From Rhizopus arrhizus (lineage: Eukaryota; Mucoromycota; Mucoromycetes; Mucorales; Rhizopodaceae), in assembly GCA_024220505.1 (NCBI GenBank), contig JAKZZE010000004.1:434001-498000 (forward strand): a stretch of 64,000 bases of DNA, in the 5' to 3' direction. The notes beneath the pieces are model-generated. The model saw nothing but the letters and a program-made list of their open reading frames with translations. It had not been told where the DNA came from and did no database searches. The position numbers and the translations under genes are program-made. Below are positions 9,231-20,159 of the stretch, one piece after another (positions within the stretch are counted from its first letter, which is position 1; each line of letters starts with the position of its first letter).

Positions 9231-9885
9231 TAGTCTAAAATAATCATATTTCTGCGTTCACTTGCATATATATGCTAATAATTGGTGATCTTCAACGTTG
9301 TCAATCATTTCCAACATCAAAATATCATCATTTTGCATAACTTTGAATAAATGAAAAAAATTAAAATGCTCTGTATTGCACCTTTTTGGATTTTGAAAAA
9401 AGATTTAGGTGCGAAAGAAATAAAGAAATTTAACAATGTTATTATTTTATTTGTGGTGTAAGCATTCATAGAGTTATTCATGTTTTAAAAAAAGTGTCTC
9501 TTTTTGGTAAGCCTGTTCTCCTCTATCGTTGAAAGACCGACATCTTCTTTTTTTTATTTTTAAGGGCAAAATGCAGAAATCAAAAGCACTTTATTGTTAT
9601 GTTGATCAAAAGAATACATACTAGGAAGGCAGTCTGTAATCTTTAGTTTAGTTCACTTGAAACGTATAACAAATAGTTGCGTTTGGGAAAAAAAAATATC
9701 CTCCATATTAAAAATATTGCACTCAAGTAATAAAGCTTGCTCAAGCAATATTTAAGTTATCTTTTGGGATATCATTAAATGTAAACTATATGAAAAGCAA
9801 ATGTTTTTGTTTTCTAATACGGATAGACAGTGAATAAGTGTAACATAGCTAAAATAAGGCTACAAACAAAGCACTTCTCTTCTTT
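9231..9885. repeat. Unit A flank shared with units B and C
   Basis: Non-coding AT-rich DNA that matches 34451-34950 and, inverted, 17200-17640, then jumps to sequence matching 26780-26960. About 230 bases present in unit C (around 34940-35150) are missing here near 9690, at an A-run. No gene is supported. Small open frames in it are not conserved between copies. Confidence 0.6.
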
Positions 9886-9890
9886 CTTCT

Positions 9891-10314
9891 TGTGTTATCT
9901 CGTAAGAATAAAAAAGACTATAAAATTCAACGAGACTTAAAAAGTCATATTTTTATTTAATATTATTGTATCTGGTATTTATATCCTTTTCATAAAGATT
10001 CAATTAAATCCTTTTCAAGATACTTTAATTCATTATAGCTGTAGATCTAGCATGAATAAATTTTAGTATGAAGACCTGTTCCTGGTTATGCAAGTGGACT
10101 GTTTATAATTATTTTTTAAGTAGATCTATTTTTCATTTATGTCTCATTGCATCAGGAGCTATATGAAAACAACTTGTATTGAGTTAAAGGAGTGGAATTA
10201 GTTATGACCGAACAATAGAGAAAAGACTGTAATAAATCTTTGTAAAAGCATTCACTACTCTGATTTCTTATAAATTGAATATGAATCATGTTTAAAGTAT
10301 GTTGGGATACGACA
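9891..10314 (-). repeat. Solo LTR, family L1, copy 2, with CTTCT target-site duplication
   Basis: A 424 bp LTR starting TGTGTTATCTC and ending ATACGACA. It is flanked on both sides by CTTCT (9886-9890 and 10315-10319). The paralogous segment at ~26945-26965 reads straight through with a single CTTCT, giving the uninterrupted site. No internal region remains, so the element was reduced to one LTR by recombination. Confidence 0.93.
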
Positions 10315-11070
10315 CTTCTCTTTTTTGTAAATGGTAAGTTCTTAATATTGTATATTTTATATTCCTGTTCTAATGGTGCTTTTACTGTAGTAAAGACGTA
10401 TCGGCTTCTTTCTTTATGGTTTAAATGGTCTTTATAAAGTCTTTTTCCCCAGGATTATCATTGCTTCTTCTTTTACTTGTTGGTATAAACTTGGTTGGTG
10501 TCCTTTTTTCGTTTCTTTTTTTTTTATGGTCCATCTAAAGCAAGGTACTATTACTTTTACTACATTTACTCAAATAGCTAATATTTATTATAGATGCGTG
10601 CTGCTTCCTTTTTTTTTTACTTGTTGGTATAAGCTTAGCTAGTTTTCTTTTCCTATGGTTTATGTAATGAAAGGTACTATTACTTTTACTACATATACAC
10701 GATAGCTAATAACTATTATAGATGAATGCTGCTTTGCTTTGGCCTCTTCTATCTCTTTTCTATCTTTGCTTTGGTTCTTAAGTACTGATGTCTTTTCTTT
10801 TGCTTTGAGTGCCCAAGTCCTTGCGCCTTTGAGTCCTTGTGTCTTTGAATCCTTGAAGTTGGCTTTTTTTTTTTTTAAGCTTTTTGAATTCCACGAGACT
10901 AGTTGATGTATTTTTTAGATTAGATGCTGCTATTCTGGTGACATCAGTTAAGTCAAGTACACTGTTAAAACGCTACAATCAAAGATATATCATATTTTGT
11001 TATTATTTTATTCAAATAAAAAAAAAGCTATTTTTTATAAACCAAATCCCTATTTTTTTGTGCATATAAA
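10315..11070. repeat. Continuation of unit A, with a ~130 bp tandem duplication at 10470-10740
   Basis: Up to about 10510 this matches 26950-27150. Within 10470-10740 a block containing ACTTGTTGGTATAA, GGTACTATTACTTTTACTAC and TATTATAGATG is present twice in tandem with drift. The rest is T-rich and low in complexity. No coding frame is convincing. Confidence 0.55.
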
Positions 11071-11074
11071 GCAG

Positions 11075-11170
11075 TATTTACTGCAATATGAATGGTCAAT
11101 AAAGAAGTATATAAGCTATATGAGTGGTTCATAAAGAAATATATAAGGCAATATGAGTGTTCGATAAAAG
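11075..11170. repeat. Three tandem ~33 bp repeats
   Basis: The core GCAATATGARTGGTCAATAA, followed by AGAARTATATAA, occurs three times in a row with a few differences, next to the 3' end of LINE A. It is absent next to LINE B, so it belongs to the flank rather than to the LINE. Confidence 0.6.
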
Positions 11171-11391
11171 AACAAAAAGATAAATAAAGTGTTGTATAAT
11201 GGTTAAGGTAATAAAATAGAAGGTGGAAACAAAAATAAAGAAACAGTTTGGATACTTTTTGAGACTGATCTTTATGTCAGTTTAAGTATTTTTTTAAGGG
11301 CAAATTTTATTATAATAAAGTTGCAATATTTATAGTCAAGAGGATGTAGAGATGACAACTATCATCTGAGGGATCTTCCGACTTTTTCGTA

Positions 11392-14300
11392 TTAATCAAT
11401 CAGATCTGGATTGAGTGTGTCGAGATGTTTCTTGATTAACTTAATAACTTCAGGAAGAGCAAAGCGGGAACCAGCGAAAATGAAGGACCAGTGAGAAGAC
11501 CAAATTGCAAGTAGGGTGCAGGCAAGGAACTGAAACGAGGATGTGTTTTTATAGATGGATTTGACGGTTGGCATATTGAGCGAAAAGATTGCGCTGTGAA
11601 GAGCTGGCTGGCTAAATGGAGTGTCGATATATGCGTCCCAGATGTATTCCCATATTGGATGTTTGTGATGGCATGAGTAAACAAAATGGGTGGAGCTTTC
11701 AGCTATTGTGGAACAGATTTGACAAACCGGGTCGACAAAGAATGACGGAAGAGTACTGTGCAGGGCTGAACGACACGGAAGTTTATTATGCAATAGGCGG
11801 TACCAAACATCGCGTGCTTTAAGCAGAATATCTTCCTTCCAAAACATATTCCATTGACGTCGAGATATAGCTGGACTAAAAACGGGCAATGAATAATGTG
11901 GTAATAGTATGGACCGTAAGCGAGCAGTGGACATTTTGACAGAGAAAAGATCGGGTGGTTCCAAGCCATCTAGAAATGGAGTGAAGTCTATCTTACCCAT
12001 CGGGATAGAGAGTGTAGAGTTGTGAGGTATCACATAATTGCGCAGAAAAAAGGGTTCGAGCCAGATATCGTTTTTTTCAAGGGCTTTGAAAAACCTACTG
12101 ATCCGAAACGGGAAAGGGTCGGTGTCCGTATGATGTTTTTTGCGGAGGCAACCTCGGTGAGAATCAAAGAAAAAAACATCGGATACTTGAATTTTGCTCC
12201 AACTCCGGAGACTTAGTCTAGATATTGGTGAGGATGGACCATTTGGTGTGTTGGGGCCTGCTGCAGCGTGTTCTGGTAAGGGGTTGTCAAATCGATGAAT
12301 ACTGGACAATGGTAGCTGAAGACATGTAGCAGGGGATAACTGAGTGTGCTGGTAACTTTTATCGAGGGCATCCATTGTGCGAAGAAGGTTAGTAAATATG
12401 TTCAGTTCATTTGTCTTGCCTAAAGGCCCTTTTCGACGTAAAGGAAAGAGCAATGGAAGCAACGGATCTATGGCATCAAAGTGGTGTTGAATTGAATACG
12501 TCAGATAATGAATGATAGTAGAGACCGAACGACTATTATGTGACAAGAGTAAGGGACGAAGCTATTTCCATTGCAAGACCAGCTGTTGCTTAGATGGATT
12601 CAGAAGTTTGAGGCCGCCGACCTGTCGATCTACGAACAAAAACTCCTGTTTAAATTTCGGAAAGACTGACTGTGTGACAAATTGATAGCCAATGGATGCG
12701 AATTTTTGTAAAGCTGGCTGCGGAACACTGAGTAACCGGAGGACATACCAAAGCTTAGAATAGATCAAGGTGTTCATTACCGTTACCCGGCCTCGGAATG
12801 ATAGATTCCTTTGACTTTGAAGGGCGCAGGCGCTTTGTATCTTGAGAGTCAGCTCATTGACGAATGCATTCCTTTGGGCGATAGAGGAGTATATGGGGAA
12901 GCCAAGATACCTGATTGCAGATGTAGAGTTGCGGTCGTGCCATGTAGTGATTCCTTGTGTCGACAAGAAGTATTGCCATGTCGGGTTAGGACAGCAAGAT
13001 AGAGAAAAGGCTTCGGTTTTGCCGAGGTTAAGCTTAGCGTTGGACGCTTGAGCATATTCGTCATAACGTACACAGAAGCGTTGGAAGTCGTCTTGATTTT
13101 GGAAAAAAAGTGCAATATCATCAGCATAAGCAAGTATTTTCACAGGAGGGGGAGGAATCAGATGTGGATCAGATGGCGTGGGAGACGCGCGATATTGAAA
13201 ACCCTTAATGGCGGTGTCACTCACGATAGAGCGTAGAAAGGAGTCAAAGGCAATGTTGAACAGCAGTAGTGATAGCAGGTCGCCCTGTCTAAGACCTCGC
13301 TCCTGTGTAAACGGTGTTGTGATGAAGTCATTGACGTTGAGGTGAATATGTGTTTCAAAGAAGAGCTTACATATCGTAGAGACTAGAGAAGGAGGGGACC
13401 CAAACTGGAGCATCACCTTTCGAGGATATTCAGGGTGTACCCGATCGTATGCGTTTTCCTAGTCGAGTAGTAGACAAATTTCAATAGACTGTTTTTGTTC
13501 TGCTTCAATTTTTGCAAGCTGCATCATAAGACCATTGTCGCCGATGAACCGTTGCGGCATAAAACCTTTCTGAGCATCATGAACAGTGTGTTAATAAGCG
13601 GGCAGAGAGTAGCCTGGTAAACACCTTCGCATCGGTGTTGATAAGCGAAATGGGTCGCCAATTTTGAAGTAAATTGAGATCACCTTTCTTTGGTAGAAGT
13701 ACTGTGCATGTAGAAGTCCAACTTTTTGGGAAAAAGCCAGATGTGAGGGCTTGGTTATAGATGTGAAGAATGAACGGCTGCATTGACTCTGTTCGAAAGA
13801 TCAGCGATAAGACTTCGTAAGGAAGACCGTCTATACCGGACTACTAGCAGTTGGACAACGAGCAGATGCCTGTATTAGTTCATCTATGGAGAAAGGTGAC
13901 ATAAGAGCAACAGAAGCCTCGGATGGTAATCTATCCTGTGTAGAAATGTGAGTGAGCATTTTATCAAGGTTTTCGGAGGATACTGGGTCACAAGAATAGA
14001 GTTGCTTATAGAAGCGTTTGGCAATAGTCTGAATCTCGTTGGCATCGGACGTACATTCGGACTCATGGGTGTCTTTCAGGCTCGGAATATGGCGCGAAGC
14101 AGCTCTGGTATTGATGGTGCGTTTAAGGTATCCAGCTGAGGTTTCCCCATGTTCCCGCCAATGTTTACCAGCTCTAAGGATATTGTTCCTCACGATCTCG
14201 TTTTGTAATGTGCCAATCTGTCGTTCGACAACTTCCAAGAGGGGGTTCAATGCACCACTTTGCTTAAAAGTACGGAGAATACGATTGCGCTTACTTTGTA

Positions 14301-15242
14301 GACGACGAAGCTGCTGTGAGCGCCAAGAAGCATGACGACGTCCAAAGGATCGTGCTAGTTGCTTGATTTTGTGTTTCAAATGTTCCCAGAGCAGGTGTGG
14401 CTCCGTTATATCTAGTGGGAGAGAAGATGCATATTCCTCAAGCGTTCGAGATAGAGCATCAGCAAACCGTTTGTTTTGTAAGAAGTTAGGATTCATACGC
14501 CACAAACCAGGTCCATTGGATTCACTGGTCAATTTGAGAGAGACTGTGATCAGAGCATGATCGGTCCACTGATTGTTGATAAAATCTAAAGAAATAGAGC
14601 ATATAGATGAGTGTAGAGATGGAGTGGCATATATGTAATCTATGGTACTTGTAGAAATGCCACGACGAAATGTCGGGTGTGTATCTAAAGAACGGAGCAT
14701 ACAGTTGTGCATATGCTGCTCCAAGAGCGCTAACCATGAGGACGGGGCTCCATGACGCGTAAGCGGAGAGTAATTGAAGTCACCAGTGATTATCAATCGA
14801 CTAGATGTGGACTGAAGGAGAGAGACCAGAGGTGCAAACTCAGCTAAAGATGTGAAAAACTGTCGTCGCTGGGATTGCTCGGCAGGAGCATAGATGGTCA
14901 TAACATAGAAAGGAGAAAAGTATGAGTTGACATGGCTAACATTACCAATCAAAAAGCGGTGATCAAATGCAGACAAGACTGGGGTGATGGTAATATTTTT
15001 TTAAGGGAAACAATACCACAGTAGGAGGACCAGCAGCTTGAGCTTGCCTGTAAAAGCATATTTAAGGATTTTTGGGTATCCAAAGGAGCGGCATGTGTTT
15101 CTTGCATAGTTAGAATGTCTAAGGATTGGTGGCGGAGGAAGTTGGTAAAAGACTGTCTTCTGGGTATATCGGATGGTTTGGATAGACTCCGACAGTTAAT
15201 AGAGCCTATCTTAACCGAAATTGATCGACGTTCCTCACTCAT
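11392..15242 (-). pseudogene. LINE A ORF2: AP endonuclease / reverse transcriptase, broken
   Basis: Order on the minus strand: APE-type endonuclease (QETHAAPL, GDFNYSP, STIDYIYA, WTDHALI), then reverse transcriptase (LPKKGDLNLLQNWRPISL, RQGDLLSLLLFN, ILAYADDIALFF), then a C-terminal zinc motif CQICSTIAESSTHFVYSC (C-x2-C-x8-H-x4-C). The enzyme would nick target DNA and prime reverse transcription. The frame is broken by: a shift near 14970; a one-base loss near 13840, where LINE B retains the G; a small deletion near 13580; an amber codon near 13460 inside the DQEKAYDR motif; and a shift near 12550. It starts at an ATGA overlap with the ORF1 stop. Confidence 0.88.
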
Positions 15243-16321
15243 TGGGATGAGGGAATGGGTGTCTTCGAGTACTCGGAGCTGTCTTTGACCTTCGAATCGT
15301 TCTCTTTTTCAGAGTCTGAATCAAAGGCTCCAGGTGCAAATTCTTCGCCAATTTCCAATTCCATATCGTCAGAATCTTGATTAGCATGTATTGGACGGAA
15401 TCTGCTAAATACGTCAATAATTGAGGAGGAATCCTCGGTTTTGCGTTTCTTCAATGGCTGAGGGACACCATGTTTGATGATGTCGGTCGCTAGCGTCTCA
15501 TTAATCCATTGCTGAGCAATGAAATATCGAGCGACACTAGGAGTTAAATGAGGACGAATGAATCTTAGAGTGCGGATACATCGACCTTGGTGAAAGGCCG
15601 GCCATAGTCTGGAACGTTCCTCGACAGAGTAAGTGCTGTACTTAGGATCGGCAATATGCTCAGGTGCCGATGAGGAGAAGTCAGGAATGATTTGAATATG
15701 ACAGTCCTGTAGAGTTGCAACGAGTTCTGATCTGAAGGACTGATGAACTAAGAGACCAATGACAGAACGTGCAGGGAGACTTATATCTATTATGCGATTA
15801 GTGTCAATGCCCAGACGATGGAATCGTCGTCGAATCTCAGTACGGCTCAAACGCCGAGATCGAGGAATGTAAACAGTGTCATATCCATTAATCTCAGTGG
15901 AGGGGATAGTAAATGCACGTGCAGTGGCTATACGCTTCTGGGCTTCCGTAGGCCCGCGATTATTGTACGATTTCTTCACAACTGTGGCCCAACTCGTGGT
16001 GTCCGTGACGCTGGTAGTAGTTTTAGGAGCATATTGACTTGCCTCAGTGCCGCGAGTTTCAGTGACAATTGCCTTAGCAGCGATGTTGTTGATAGTGGCA
16101 GACGTGGTCTGGTTACTTTTGGCCTTTGCTGCAGCGTTGGAGGCGGATAGCTGGGTGACAACTGCAGTCATTCGGTCCAGTTCACGGTTCAAGTGTTGGT
16201 TGGCTGACTCTAAGGTGTCGAAACGGGTAACGAGTTCGGCGATCTGGTCGGTGAGAAGATGGACCATACTATAAAGATTAGCCAGCGTTGTGGTTAAATC
16301 AGACTGATTGATGTTTTCCAT
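15239..16321 (-). CDS. LINE A ORF1 protein
   Basis: Intact 360-residue frame. The N-terminus is predicted coiled coil (LTDQIAELVTRFDTLESANQ...), which would trimerise the protein as in other LINE ORF1 products. The middle is basic with IPRSRRLSRTEIRRRFHRL. The C-terminus is acidic (DDMELEIGEEF, SDSEKEND). No CCHC zinc knuckle is present, unlike the ORF1 at 35926-37365. It probably binds the element's RNA; this is inferred from position and coiled coil. The stop codon overlaps the ORF2 start as ATGA. Confidence 0.8.
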   Translation of the reverse strand: MENINQSDLTTTLANLYSMVHLLTDQIAELVTRFDTLESANQHLNRELDRMTAVVTQLSASNAAAKAKSNQTTSATINNIAAKAIVTETRGTEASQYAPKTTTSVTDTTSWATVVKKSYNNRGPTEAQKRIATARAFTIPSTEINGYDTVYIPRSRRLSRTEIRRRFHRLGIDTNRIIDISLPARSVIGLLVHQSFRSELVATLQDCHIQIIPDFSSSAPEHIADPKYSTYSVEERSRLWPAFHQGRCIRTLRFIRPHLTPSVARYFIAQQWINETLATDIIKHGVPQPLKKRKTEDSSSIIDVFSRFRPIHANQDSDDMELEIGEEFAPGAFDSDSEKENDSKVKDSSEYSKTPIPSSQ

Positions 16322-16868
16322 TGGATGTACGCCGATCTTGTTGAATGTAAAAAGTTGTAAGAATGATTAGTGATCTTGGATCTTGTGATTAGTGATCTTG
16401 ATCTTGTTTAAGCTTAAGTAAAAATTATTCTAATTGAAGTCAGGTATTTATATCTTATTTGATATCTTCTATTATCAGCGTTCTTATAATCTTCAGGTAC
16501 TTTAGCAAGTGTCATCTATAATTAATGATTATGAAAACTTTTCATTTGTTCTTTTGTATGTCTGTCATAGATTATCTTTTATTCTGGGAATTCCTCACTG
16601 ATTTGAATAATGTTATATTACGCGTTATTTCAATTATGTGGAAGATTAGCAATATTCCTGATATTGGATTGGATCTTGTTATTTTAGTTGATATTTCTTC
16701 TTATCAAAGAACTTTCATTAATACAAAACATATTCTAAAGGAAGATGTTTAATTGGAATTGATTGTATGATCTTATTTAAATAAACTTATATTTTATTTA
16801 ATTATGATCTTGTATTAAGACTTATATTTATTAATGTCAACTACAATCAGTTGCTGTTTTACAACAAC

Positions 16869-17867
16869 ATTTAATAATATCCCAAAAGATAACTTAAATA
16901 TTGCTTGAGCAAGTTCTATTACTTGAGTGCAATATCTTTAATATGGAGGATATTATTTTTTCTTTACTTGAAATAAAAAAAAAAGTCGGTATCTTAACAA
17001 ATTATACCAGAAAAACAACTTCTTTTTTTTTCTCCCTTGTTTTGTTTCATGGAATACACTAGATGCCAAAGATACAAAAGATAAAAAAGAAAGCTCAAGT
17101 ATTGATCATATGTAAGTTTATAAAAAAAATGGTAATAACCAAGTCTAATGTCGGGTTCTTTTCTTTTTTTTTACTTTTAATTCTTCAGCGTCTTTTACTT
17201 TTTCCCCAAACGCAACTCTTTTGTTACACGCTTCAAATGAATTAAGCTAAAGGTCGCAGGCTGCCTTCCTAGTATGTATTCTTTTGATCAACATAACAAT
17301 AAAGTGCTTTTGATTTCTGCATTTTGCCCTTAAAAATAAAAAAAAGAAGATGTCGGTCTTTCAACGATAGAGGAGAACAGGCTTTCCAAAAAGAGACTAT
17401 TTGAAAAAAGACACTTTTTTAAAACATGAATAACTCTATGAATACTTACATCACAAATAAAATAATAACATTGTAAAATTTCTTTATTTATTTCGCACCT
17501 AAATCTTTTTTCAAAATCCAAAAAGGTGCAATACAGAGCATTTTAATTTTTTTCATTTATTCAAAGTTATGCAAAATGATGATATTTTGATGTTGGAAAT
17601 GATTGACAACGTTGAAGATCACTAATTATTTGCATATATATGCAAGCGATCGCAGAAATATGATTATTTTAGACCATTATGAATACATACAAATATTCTT
17701 TATTATTTTAAGAAAATGAACATGATGAAAGCATACATACAAATATTCTTTATTCTTTTAAGAAAATAAACATGATAAAAACATATAAATACTCTTTATT
17801 GTTTGAAGAAAATAAACTTATCTTTACAAGTTCTACTACTATCGGAGTCACTGTTTAAAATAAAAAT
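16869..17867 (+). repeat. Unit B: upstream flank and promoter repeats of cysteine-rich gene B
   Basis: In reverse orientation this matches unit A (9050-9890) and unit C (34270-35150 joined to 26733-26870). It contains the uninterrupted site ACTTGAAATAAA at ~16966-16978, where unit C was hit by an LTR element. At ~17670-17820 three ~50 bp tandem repeats (ACAAATATTCTTTATT...TTTTAAGAAAAT) lie directly upstream of the gene; the nearest one contains ATATAAATACTC as a TATA box. There is no other supported gene. Confidence 0.75.
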
Positions 17868-18383
17868 ATGCTACACGCCTTGGGTTCAAAACTATATCTC
17901 ATACTCAGCTGGATAATGGTTTCCTCTCTATTCCTGAAAACTATAAGCTGTCGGCAAACTACTTCTTCATCTGGATGCAGCTGCGACAAAATTATAAATG
18001 ATACTCTAATTGAAAACCCTAAATTCAAAGATTGGGGAGAGTGTTTTGGTAAAGCATTTCTTAAAGCAGTGAAAGTTGGCGGCGGAACATGTGTAAACAA
18101 GTGTAAAAAGCAATTTAAAGAAACCTGCCAAAAGATAAAAGGTTACTGTGATGAAACAAGAGAAAAGGCACTTGATTGTGGAAAGTACACAAGTAGAGAA
18201 TGTGTTAAGTGTGTTGACATTGTTGTAAAAAGTGAATCAAGGCTAGAATGTCAGGCTGGAATATATGGTGTATGTTTGTCAAAGCCTGGAAAGTGTGTAA
18301 ATAGTGGTGAATGTCCTTCAGGATGTGTTTGCAATGATGATGGTTGTGTAAGGCATGATGATTTTACAAACAAGTGTTATTAA
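17868..18383 (+). CDS. Secreted cysteine-rich protein with knottin-like C-terminus (paralog B)
   Basis: Single exon, 171 residues. The signal peptide is identical to that of paralog A (residues 1-30). The central part differs at many residues, including loss of the VRVG duplication. The C-terminal block, residues 136-160, keeps C-x6-C-x5-C-x3-C-x1-C-x4-C with the same sequence as A (CVNSGECPSGCVC). An AATAAA follows about 12 bases after the stop (CTGAAATAAAACAAATC). The gene is intact with start, stop and promoter repeats and is probably expressed. Function is unknown. The conserved ends and variable middle suggest a secreted protein facing a changing partner, which is inference. Confidence 0.82.
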   Translation: MLHALGSKLYLILSWIMVSSLFLKTISCRQTTSSSGCSCDKIINDTLIENPKFKDWGECFGKAFLKAVKVGGGTCVNKCKKQFKETCQKIKGYCDETREKALDCGKYTSRECVKCVDIVVKSESRLECQAGIYGVCLSKPGKCVNSGECPSGCVCNDDGCVRHDDFTNKCY

Positions 18384-19789
18384 AAATATTCTGAAATAAA
18401 ACAAATCTGGGTTACTGTTGAAATTATGTTTTGTTCTTTATTTTTGTTTTTTTTTCGATCTTTTTCATCTTGTCTCTTTTTTTATTTTTTATTGTTTTGG
18501 CACAAATGCTGAATTTGTTATGGCACAATTTTTTTTATCAATTGTACAAATTTTTGGCACAAAGTATGCTATCACATTAAAGCGGCTGTTTATCAAAACA
18601 CACCTGCCATTTGAATACAGAATAGTAACAAAAGCTTCCCAAATCATTACAAAGAATACTGTTATAAGCTTCAGAAATGCCTGAACTAAGAGTTTCCGTC
18701 TGTAGAAGTTTCCCCCTCTTGAGCTTGCTCTTGACAATGGACCAGTTTTAGAGGAAATAAAATAAACAGTAACGATATTTCAAGGCTCATCAAGAATAAG
18801 TAACACCTTCGGAAGGTATGGGTTTCAGCTTTAACATTTCCATAACTTTAATTTTAAAAAGCACGATTAAGCTCCTTATAGCCCATTTTAATACAATCAT
18901 TTAAATACTAAGTGGCCCGAATTCGTAACAATTTTACAAGAATTGCAGCTATGAAAAGTGGGCCGCCTAGTGAAAGCGTCTGTCTTCTTATACCGGAATA
19001 GCAACAACAAAATGGCTACACTAGTTCCTGTTATTTAGACCATCACATGAGCACCAGTGGTTAACGCAAATATGTTTGACAAACCGTCGTGGCTTACTTC
19101 ATTATCAAGATGAAAGCAGTCTTACTTTTACTTAGAGTACTATTGACTTATTATCGTGACGTCAATAAAGCATAGTGGTGATCTTTCTTTACATTCTATA
19201 ATAGCTTCAGTGTGATTAAGTAAGGTCATTTTCAAGTTTCATTTATAGGAACAGAAGCCTGTATGATATTGCAGTGGGTAGAGTATTTCAAATTAAATGC
19301 GCCTTTTCAGTTGTTTAAGCTGTTTCAAGTCTTCGTGCTGTACCAAAGCCAGCCTACTAAACACCATAGTAGACACCATGTCTAGCGGCGTTTTGCGAAA
19401 AGACCATCATCCTTTAGAAGCTACCGACTTTGGCACAAACACAGGTATAGCGTACTGTACAAGAATGAGCGTACTAAACGTAAAGTTTAACATCAATCTA
19501 GACCTTTTGCTCGGTATTAAGCTCCTGTCAATGGCCACAGAACTTAAACGAATATGCTCATCTTTGCAGTTTGCTTAGGATCACAATCTAAAGATTAAAC
19601 ATGTTGGTTCAATTGTTAAATGCTTTTAATGTTTAGTTAATAAACACTTAATTTATCTTTTTTACTTCCTACAATAGATGAAGTTCCCTTTTGCTTCGAT
19701 CTCTTTACTGAAATTTAATTAGCAAACATTAAAGATGTTCCAAAGATAAAAAAAAATGCCAAGATGAAGCTGAAATAAGATGTATCAAG
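18384..19789. other. 3' flank of gene B, then ~1.3 kb of unrelated sequence replacing part of the unit
   Basis: The first ~110 bases match the 3' flanks of genes A and C. From ~18497 to ~19790 the sequence is unique in the window and replaces ~375 bases present in unit C (about 33270-33645). It has three TGGCACAA motifs at 18498-18560 and TGCCAA near its far end, which might be remnants of an insertion with short inverted ends. The 93-codon frame at 19297-19578 has no family resemblance and I do not support it as a gene. Confidence 0.5.
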
Positions 19790-20078
19790 AAATTCTTTTT
19801 TCACCGCACTGCTCTTTACAACAGGTTTCTATTGCAAACAATATTGTAAATGACACGTAAAAATAGTACTTTGTATATGATTCGATAAAATTGTACCTTT
19901 CTTTTGTTATTTCTCTTCTTGCTAGTATTTTTGTCTAGTTCCTACAAAAGAACAAATTTAGTTAATAATTGCCATGACAATTAATACTCACTTTGTTGAT
20001 ATCATCCAAAACTGCTTTATTTATCTTTATAAAAACTTTCTTATGTTGAACAATGAACTGGTTCACTTCTTTTGTCAT
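19790..20078 (-). pseudogene. Truncated copy of the small basic-protein gene found at 32958-33507
   Basis: Exon 1 (19992-20078, MTKEVNQFIVQHKKVFIKIN...), exon 2 (19897-19941) and most of exon 3 (to ~19795 from 19828) match the unit C gene, with the same GT...AG intron borders and lengths. After the AAAAAAG of exon 3 the sequence diverges and exon 4 is lost. The family is unknown to me. It shows that the duplicated unit originally carried two genes. Confidence 0.6.
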
Positions 20079-20159
20079 TGTGGTATGATTTATATTAGAC
20101 ATGTTTCAAGTATCAAATGAAATAAAAATAAGCCATGAAATTACTTTTCTCAGAATCCA

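Larger units (their letters stand above)
11180..16865 (-). mobile_element. LINE A: nearly full-length non-LTR retrotransposon, inactivated
   Basis: Minus-strand element of about 5.7 kb: 5' UTR from ~16865, ORF1 at 15239-16321, ORF2 at 11392-15242, and a 3' UTR ending near CCATTATACAACAC (read on its own strand). Its closest relative is LINE B at 27186-32876, highly similar and in the opposite orientation. It entered unit B, because the shared flank sequence stops at ~16869 where the LINE starts. Shared end points with LINE B define the ends to within a few bases. Confidence 0.85.

Noticed and set aside
19297..19578. 93-codon frame in unit B
   Set aside because: No family resemblance, no conserved copy in units A or C, no clear promoter.
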